A DNA stretch of 12,176 nt. Origin: a bacterium UBA1790 (GTDB lineage Bacteria > Bacteroidota > Bacteroidia > Bacteroidales > Muribaculaceae). The notes below the pieces were generated by a model that did no database searches, had not been told where the DNA came from, and saw only the letters and a program-made list of their open reading frames with translations. Below, in pieces: positions 7,176-12,176 of this stretch. The stretch spans positions 6,716-18,891 of the forward strand of contig DCGA01000038.1 in NCBI GenBank assembly GCA_002314465.1, written 5' to 3'. How positions within the stretch are numbered: position 1 is the first letter of the stretch; each line of letters begins with the position of its first letter. The translations under genes were made by a program, and so were the position numbers.

Positions 7176-10100
7176 TTAGAAATTAATGTACATCTGGAAT
7201 GCATAAGTGGTGGGGATGGGATAAGCACCGCCGTTATACTCGGCCTGCTCGGGATCCCACAACTTGAAGGGACTCCAAACCGCAAGGTTAGAGATTACAC
7301 ACTGGAGGTCAATGCTCTTAACGCCGAGGCGCTTAACCAGATGACCCGGTTCAACATGATAGTTGATGTTGATTTCCTGGAGACGCAGGTAGCGAGAGTT
7401 GGCTTTCCAGAATGTTGAATGCTGGGTGTTGTTCTCGTTCTTGCCATAGCTCAAGCGGGGGAAGAGAGCGTTGGGGTTCTCGGTTGCTGTTGTGCCCGAG
7501 TAAGAAGCGGGAGTCCAGCGGTTCTTCTGGTCGGCAACGATTGCGAGCACGTTACCGGTTTCACCGTTGTAGAAGGGGATGTAACCCTCACCGTTGGTTG
7601 TACCGTTAACATAATAGTAGTCGGTATTGCCTGTACCCTTGAACATCACACCCACCGAGAGGTTCTTCCAGCGGCCTTCGAGACCGAAACCGTACATCAG
7701 CTTGGGATAGTTGGGGTAAGACAGGGGCACCTTATCGTCCTCGTCGATCTGGCCGTCACCGTTCACGTCCTTGTACTTGATATCACCCACGGTGTATGTG
7801 CCGAAGGTCTGAGTAGGACTCTGTGCAACGTCCTGCTCGTCGCGGAAGAGACCGAGAGAGATGTAACCGCGGAACGCGTTGTTCACGTAGCCGCTGTAGT
7901 TCTGGTACTCATAGGGCTGCTCGGCCTGTTCCCAGTTCTCAACCTTGTTGGCACTGTAAGTGAAGTTACCACGAACTGTTACCGACCAGTCGGTACCGAA
8001 GTCGTGAGTGTAAGAGATGTTACCGTCGCTACCGTAGCTCTTCATCTTACCTACGTTACCGAAGGGCATCTGAGTAAGACCTACATAAGCGGGAATCTGG
8101 CTACGACGCTGGTAGATACCGTCGCGACGATCCTGGAAGAAGTCGATAACGAATTCGAGTTTCTGGCGGAAGAGCTTACCCTCGACACCGATGTCGAGTT
8201 TCTTAGCGCGCTCCCAGCGCAGGTTATTGGCACCTACGCGCTCCTCGGTAATCCAACCGTTGGTACTACCCCAGCCACCACCGCTGGTGCTTGAGTTCAT
8301 CAGTGTGAGATAGGGGAAGCGCTCGTTGGTGAGGCGGTCGTTACCTACAGTACCGTAAGAACCGCGAATCTTGAGGAAGCTGAGCCAAGGCATTGAGTTA
8401 CGAACGAACTCATAGCTTGTGGGAACCCAACCGAGACCGATAGAGGGGAAGAAACCGAAACGGTGACCTGCCTCGAAGTTCTCTGAACCGGTGTAACCGA
8501 AGTTGAGGTCCATGAAGTAAGTATCCTTGAAACCGTAAGTGAGACGGCCCGAAACGCCCTCGTAACGGATGGGAATTGCATACATACTGCGCAGTGAAGC
8601 ATCCTTAGAGTCGATATTGCCGTCCATGGTCTGCTCGCTGCTCATGTAGTAGTAAGCCAGAGCACCCACGGTGTGGTCGCCGAACTTGCGGTCCCATGTA
8701 GCGGTACCCTCGAGGTGCCACTTGTAGTACTGTGCATCCTCGTGCGAATACTTGGCGGGCTGAGCCTCAACACGCTTAACGAGACCAAGTTCGCCAGTGT
8801 ACTTACGGGTTGACGCATAGTACATCTCGGGAAGGATAGAACGGATTTCCTTAAGTGTAGAAGTGTTGTCATAAGCACCCTGGAGACGCAGTTTGAGGCC
8901 CTCGGTAATCATCGAGAGGTCTTGCTTAATCTCGAGTGTCGCCTTGCCACGGTAGTAACGTATGTTGGTCATACCGGTGTTGTTGAGCATCACATAGGGT
9001 GAATAAGCGTTGTTGGTACCGTAAGCGGGAAGTTCGCCTGTAGAGTACTTGGTGGGGATAGTGATAGGAGTAAGGTTGCGCTGTGTAGCCCACAGAGCGT
9101 CGGTATTGTTGTTACCCGGCTCCTTCTTGATAGAAACGAAACCGTCGGCACCAAAGTAAATCTGAGTAGTCTTGGTGAGGTTGATGTCGAGGTTGGCACG
9201 GTAGTTAAGAGTGTTGTAGCCTACTGCAGTCGAGTACTTAGAAGACTTGTCCTGACGGTAAGCGGCACTTTCCATGCTTGTACCCAGTGAGAGATAGTAG
9301 CGCGCGAGGCTACCACCACCGCGAGCATTGATGTAATAGGTCTGGGCGAATGAGTTCTTGTGGAGAACTTCCTTCTGCCAGTTTACATCGGGGTACAGGT
9401 CGGGGTCAAGGTGATACTTGATGATGTCGAGTTCGATGTCGCTGTAAAGGGGAGTGTTGCCGCGCACCTCGCGAGCCTCGTTGGCGAGCTTAGCATACTC
9501 GTAAGAACTGAGGTACTCGGGCATGTTGGTAAGGTGCGACAGGGTGAAGTTGGCACGACCGGTAATCTGGAGGCGGTCGGCAGTACCACGCTTGGTAGTA
9601 ACAAGTACTACACCGTTAGCACCACGCACACCATACACTGCAGTGGCACTCGCATCCTTGAGGACTGAGAACGACTCGATGTCGGTGGGGTCAATCTCGC
9701 TGAGGTTACCCTCGAGACCGTCGATGAGCACCAGCGCGCTGCTGTTGGCACCGAAGGTACCGATACCGCGAATCCAGAACTCAGAGATGTTCTTACCGGG
9801 CTCACCACTCTTCTGTATAGAAATCACACCGGGGACGCGACCACCGAGCATGTTCTGGATGTTGGTGGCAGGAGCCTGAAGGTCCTTGGCATCGACAGCG
9901 GTGATAGCACCCACGGTACTAATCTTACGCTGGCGAGCGAGACCTACAACGACTGTTTCCTCAAGCATTGTGCTTGCGATACCCATTGTAATTACCACGT
10001 CCTTAGCCGACTTGGTGACAGCATACTCTTGCTTGTCGTAACCCACGAATGAGAATACGAGCACGTCGTTCTTGCCAGCCTTGATAGTAAACTTACCATC

Positions 10101-10265
10101 GGCATCGGTCGATGTACCAGCACCGGGACGGTCCTTGGCATAGACAACCACGCCGGGGAACGGTTCGTTGGTCTCGTCAAGGACGGTACCCGATACCGTT
10201 AACTGCTGCGCCACCGCTGTGAGCGTGCAGCATACCAATAATATTATAGCAAATAATTTCTTCAT
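7176..10265 (-). CDS. SusC/RagA-family TonB-dependent outer-membrane transporter
   Basis: This complete 1029-residue transporter imports oligosaccharides across the outer membrane using TonB energy. Signal peptide residues 1-20 end AVAQ. A carboxypeptidase-regulatory-like beta-sandwich (about 22-95; VSGTVLDETNEPFPGVVVYAKD) follows, then the TonB-box-like EETVVVG at 102-108. The plug domain contains IRGIGTFGANSSALVLIDG (165-183) and the SusC signature DIESFSVLKDASATAVYG (195-212) followed by RGANGVVLVTTKRG. The rest is the 22-strand barrel, ending in Phe (QMYINF) as expected for BAM-assembled proteins. A SusC-typical acidic loop DVNGDGQIDEDDK lies at 833-845. There is no N-terminal STN signalling domain before the beta-sandwich, so direct ECF/anti-sigma signalling through this protein is unlikely. 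SusD follows 23 bases downstream. The family is certain; the substrate is unknown. Confidence 0.97.
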   Translation of the reverse strand: MKKLFAIILLVCCTLTAVAQQLTVSGTVLDETNEPFPGVVVYAKDRPGAGTSTDADGKFTIKAGKNDVLVFSFVGYDKQEYAVTKSAKDVVITMGIASTMLEETVVVGLARQRKISTVGAITAVDAKDLQAPATNIQNMLGGRVPGVISIQKSGEPGKNISEFWIRGIGTFGANSSALVLIDGLEGNLSEIDPTDIESFSVLKDASATAVYGVRGANGVVLVTTKRGTADRLQITGRANFTLSHLTNMPEYLSSYEYAKLANEAREVRGNTPLYSDIELDIIKYHLDPDLYPDVNWQKEVLHKNSFAQTYYINARGGGSLARYYLSLGTSMESAAYRQDKSSKYSTAVGYNTLNYRANLDINLTKTTQIYFGADGFVSIKKEPGNNNTDALWATQRNLTPITIPTKYSTGELPAYGTNNAYSPYVMLNNTGMTNIRYYRGKATLEIKQDLSMITEGLKLRLQGAYDNTSTLKEIRSILPEMYYASTRKYTGELGLVKRVEAQPAKYSHEDAQYYKWHLEGTATWDRKFGDHTVGALAYYYMSSEQTMDGNIDSKDASLRSMYAIPIRYEGVSGRLTYGFKDTYFMDLNFGYTGSENFEAGHRFGFFPSIGLGWVPTSYEFVRNSMPWLSFLKIRGSYGTVGNDRLTNERFPYLTLMNSSTSGGGWGSTNGWITEERVGANNLRWERAKKLDIGVEGKLFRQKLEFVIDFFQDRRDGIYQRRSQIPAYVGLTQMPFGNVGKMKSYGSDGNISYTHDFGTDWSVTVRGNFTYSANKVENWEQAEQPYEYQNYSGYVNNAFRGYISLGLFRDEQDVAQSPTQTFGTYTVGDIKYKDVNGDGQIDEDDKVPLSYPNYPKLMYGFGLEGRWKNLSVGVMFKGTGNTDYYYVNGTTNGEGYIPFYNGETGNVLAIVADQKNRWTPASYSGTTATENPNALFPRLSYGKNENNTQHSTFWKANSRYLRLQEININYHVEPGHLVKRLGVKSIDLQCVISNLAVWSPFKLWDPEQAEYNGGAYPIPTTYAFQMYINF

Positions 10266-10308
10266 ATCATTAGAATAGATTTATTAAGTATTGCTTATCA
10301 CTCTCACA

Positions 10309-11634
10309 TTACTCGATAGCGAGACGACGAATACACTGATTCTCGTAATCGGCAACATAGATGATACCTTCCTTGTTGATACAAACGCCGAAGGGACGGT
10401 TGAACAGGGCAATCTCGGGGCTACCGTCCTGGTAACCGCTCTTGCCAGCCTGACCGATAACTGTACTAACCTTACCGCTGGGGGTAACCTTGCGAATCAC
10501 GTGGTTGTCGGTATCGGCGATATACATGTCGTCGTTCTCATCAAGGATGAGCTGGCGGGGATTGTAGAACATTGCCGAAGCACCGTTACCATCGATATAA
10601 CCCGACTTACCCGAGATACCTGCGATGAGGGTGTGGGCACCGGTCTTGGTGTTGTAGCTGTAGATACAGTGGTTGTTGGTGTAAGCAAGGTAAAGAACCT
10701 CGGGGTGCTTGGTCGAGAAAGCGGTGTAAGAGTCACTACCGCTCATGAGACCTGCAGCAACCTGGGTCATAAGACCTGTCTCGGGGTTGAACTTGTAGAG
10801 GATACCGTTCTTAGCACGGACGTACATGAAGCCATCGACTGTACACATTGCAAACGAGTGCTTGAAGTCGAATGTGAGGCTCTCGCCGGTGTTGGGCTTG
10901 AACGAGTGCTTGATGGGGCTCCACATGTTCTCGCTCGACATTGTCCAGTAGTCCAGACCGTTGTCGGTGGGGATGTATACTGTCTTACCATCGTCGAGCA
11001 TACAGGGTTGGTTAAGGGGCGCGCCGGTGTCGGGGATGAGCAGGCGGCTCACGTCCTCGTCCTCGTTCACAAGGATTACCTTATTATTATTGTAATAACT
11101 GTCGCGGTTACGCAACGAAGCGAAGATGTTGTTGTCCTGGTCTACTGCCAAGTAAGTAACAGGGGGGATAGAAGTCTGCGCAAGGCTACCCATAACGATT
11201 TCGTCGGGGGCACCCACGATACCACACACGGTGGTAACCACAGTCTGAATCTGATACTTGAATGTCTTGTCATACTCGACACGCTTGTCACCGACCATGA
11301 CGGTAATCTTACAATTCACAACGCCATTCTCATCGCCTTCACCCGGCTTGCGGGGAACGATAGCGTAAATCTTGTTGCCGATTGCCGAAATAACTGCGGC
11401 GGGTTTCTCATTTACATAAACCTGAATCTTTTCGGCGTCAGAACCAAAGTTATCACCGTTAAGGATAATCTTGGTTGCAACACCGCCCGAGTCGGGATAG
11501 AAGTCGGACAGGGTTACAGGCTTAGAAGGATCATATTCGGGTCCTTCCTTCTCCTTTGATCCTTCGCAAGAAACTGCGAGGACCAGCACAGCCAGCATGG
11601 CCAGCAAAGTGCTTAGTTTTTTAAGTAATGCCAT
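10309..11634 (-). CDS. IPT/TIG and NHL-repeat surface lipoprotein, putative glycan-binding protein
   Basis: This 441-residue lipoprotein has lipobox AVSC (Cys23) followed by an acidic and lysine-rich linker, favouring surface display. Residues about 38-128 form an IPT/TIG immunoglobulin-like domain (SDFYPDSGGVATKIILNGDN start, then NFGSD and a VxVNxKPAAVIS strand). Residues about 133-440 look like a beta-propeller built of NHL-type repeats; the clearest are at 355-385 (LDENDDMYIADTDNHVIRKV) and 410-438 (INKEGIIYVADYENQCIRRL), each preceded by a GKSGYxDG turn. The gene sits 43 bases upstream of susC, a place where PULs often encode surface glycan-binding proteins with Ig-like spacers. The simplest model is an IPT spacer carrying a propeller that binds glycan near SusCD. 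NHL propellers can also bind protein or RNA or be enzymes, and no catalytic residues are evident. The domain call is good and the function is inferred. Confidence 0.85.
   Translation of the reverse strand: MALLKKLSTLLAMLAVLVLAVSCEGSKEKEGPEYDPSKPVTLSDFYPDSGGVATKIILNGDNFGSDAEKIQVYVNEKPAAVISAIGNKIYAIVPRKPGEGDENGVVNCKITVMVGDKRVEYDKTFKYQIQTVVTTVCGIVGAPDEIVMGSLAQTSIPPVTYLAVDQDNNIFASLRNRDSYYNNNKVILVNEDEDVSRLLIPDTGAPLNQPCMLDDGKTVYIPTDNGLDYWTMSSENMWSPIKHSFKPNTGESLTFDFKHSFAMCTVDGFMYVRAKNGILYKFNPETGLMTQVAAGLMSGSDSYTAFSTKHPEVLYLAYTNNHCIYSYNTKTGAHTLIAGISGKSGYIDGNGASAMFYNPRQLILDENDDMYIADTDNHVIRKVTPSGKVSTVIGQAGKSGYQDGSPEIALFNRPFGVCINKEGIIYVADYENQCIRRLAIE
10393..10620 (-). repeat. Internal NHL-blade repeat within the IPT/NHL lipoprotein
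   Basis: Residues 339-359 and 394-414 of the lipoprotein are copies spaced 55 residues apart, identical at 11 of 21 positions: G..GKSGY.DG....A.F..P. Each precedes a (I/V)xxxGxIYVAD-like NHL strand set ending IR(K/R). The repeat is at the protein level, not recent DNA duplication, and marks the last two well-preserved propeller blades. Earlier blades (for example YLAVDQDNNIFASL at 160-173) are more diverged. Confidence 0.75.
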
Positions 11635-11661
11635 ATAATTAGTTTTTTGTTTATTGTTTTC

Positions 11662-12176
11662 TTATTTCTTGTAAAGACGGAACAGACGCACCTGGTCGTT
11701 GGGCGATGAGTATACGAGGTTATTACCGTCGAATACTGCAGCATTGCCGGTCCAGCACTCAACGCAGCGTGCCTCGTCGAGTTTGCTGACATCGATGCCC
11801 AGGGTGGTGAGGTCGAGTGTTACCTGCTGGTTGCCCACGCTGTAGTTGAAGTGAGCCACGATGTAACTGTCCTCGGTCTCGTGATAGAACAGGTCTACCG
11901 AGTTGTTGGCGCCATAAAGTTTGTGGCCGTAAGCGGGACGGAACGACTGACCCAAATTGATGATTTCGTTCACGCGAGCATTGCTGGTGTACTTAATGCA
12001 ATGTTCCTGTGAACTTTCGGTACCTATATAACTGCCCTCGGTGCTAAGGTTGTCGCCCAGGATGCAGTAGCCTGTAACGGCAGCAGTGGTGATGCGCGAC
12101 ATGTTCTCGGCAGCACTGCGGTCACCCATCACGAGGTGGTCGGGGTCGTTAAAGCAGTAAATGCGGTTGAGCCACC
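11662..12176 (-). CDS. Clan GH-D (alpha-galactosidase/melibiase-like) hydrolase, C-terminal part
   Basis: The last 170 codons and the stop of a gene whose start lies beyond base 12176. The reading frame is open to the window edge, so the GTG at 12130-12132 is internal. The fragment begins WLNRIYCFNDPDHLVMG; the NDPD motif followed by a charged Ser/Ala-Glu helix and GDNLS resembles the end of the catalytic barrel in GH27/GH36-type alpha-galactosidases, where NDPD lies by the active site. The final ~75 residues (LFYHETEDSYIVAHFNYS onward to QVRLFRLYKK) fit the all-beta C-terminal domain of that clan. The nucleophile and acid/base would be upstream, outside the window. It lies 27 bases before the IPT/NHL lipoprotein gene, so it belongs to the same operon and would remove terminal alpha-galactosyl-type (or related) residues. 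Exact family and localisation cannot be settled from this part. Confidence 0.65.
   Translation of the reverse strand, partial: WLNRIYCFNDPDHLVMGDRSAAENMSRITTAAVTGYCILGDNLSTEGSYIGTESSQEHCIKYTSNARVNEIINLGQSFRPAYGHKLYGANNSVDLFYHETEDSYIVAHFNYSVGNQQVTLDLTTLGIDVSKLDEARCVECWTGNAAVFDGNNLVYSSPNDQVRLFRLYKK

Larger units (their letters stand above)
1..12176 (-). other. Polysaccharide utilisation locus, single-strand operon (open at both ends)
   Basis: Eight co-directional genes with gaps of 5 to 92 bases encode capture (IPT/NHL lipoprotein, SusD, DUF1735-type lipoprotein), import (SusC) and depolymerisation (GH-D-like, GH92, two GH30). The order is GH-D, binding lipoprotein, susC, susD, second lipoprotein, GH92, GH30, GH30. 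The gaps are AT-rich and I could not find a convincing Bacteroidetes promoter (TTTG and TAnnTTTG boxes) in them, so the main promoter is probably upstream of base 12176. Both ends of the locus, including any regulator, lie outside. Confidence 0.88.

Noticed and set aside
7731..7769. DVNGDGQIDEDDK in SusC as an EF-hand or dockerin domain
   Set aside because: This acidic loop is a normal conserved feature of SusC barrels and is a single copy without EF-hand helices.
7419..8294. Plus-strand open frame of 291 codons opposite susC
   Set aside because: It is low-complexity, valine- and leucine-rich antisense translation of barrel-strand codons, with no independent support.
10291..11559. Long plus-strand open frame of 422 codons opposite the IPT/NHL lipoprotein gene
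   Set aside because: The minus-strand product has a lipobox, an IPT domain and NHL repeats, whereas the plus-strand translation has no recognisable domain or signal. It is a codon-bias shadow.
12130..12132. GTG codon as start of a 156-residue protein
   Set aside because: The frame stays open upstream to the window edge and the upstream residues (WLNRIYCFNDPDHL) complete a conserved motif, so this is the end of a larger gene.

Overview
The window is part of a polysaccharide utilisation locus (PUL) of a Bacteroidales bacterium. The SusC/SusD pair, lipoproteins with acidic residues after the lipid-modified cysteine, A-rich leaders without clear Shine-Dalgarno sequences, and the glycoside hydrolase set all fit this order. 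Moderate GC and codon use suggest Muribaculaceae or Prevotellaceae rather than low-GC Bacteroides, but the genus cannot be fixed by eye.

All eight genes lie on the minus strand, so transcription runs from high to low coordinates. In that order they are: the 3' end of an alpha-galactosidase-like (clan GH-D) hydrolase (11662-12176); an IPT/TIG plus NHL-propeller surface lipoprotein (10309-11634); a SusC TonB-dependent transporter (7176-10265); a SusD glycan-binding lipoprotein (5137-7152); a DUF1735/DUF4361-type lipoprotein (4189-5094); a GH92-family hydrolase (1853-4096); a GH30 hydrolase (398-1819); and the 5' end of a second GH30 paralogue (1-392), cut by the window edge. Intergenic gaps are 27, 43, 23, 42, 92, 33 and 5 bases, which fits one long operon. 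Only the 92-base gap holds obvious structure, a perfect 10-bp hairpin. No gene-free stretch exceeds 92 bases.

Expected division of labour, from family knowledge: the three lipoproteins and SusC form the outer-membrane capture and import complex. The GH92 and GH30 enzymes carry ordinary type I signal peptides and probably trim imported oligosaccharides in the periplasm. GH92 (alpha-mannosidase family), GH30 (beta-glucanase, glucosidase or galactanase family) and an alpha-galactosidase-like enzyme together suggest a branched substrate with alpha-mannosyl or alpha-galactosyl decorations and beta-linkages, such as a fungal or plant cell-wall glycan. The sequence alone does not identify it. No regulator (hybrid two-component, SusR-like or ECF/anti-sigma), RNA gene, mobile element, CRISPR array or convincing promoter was seen. 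The locus is a recognisable PUL type. Its more unusual elements are the divergent GH92 N-terminus, the propeller-bearing binding lipoprotein, the tandem divergent GH30s and the intercistronic hairpin.
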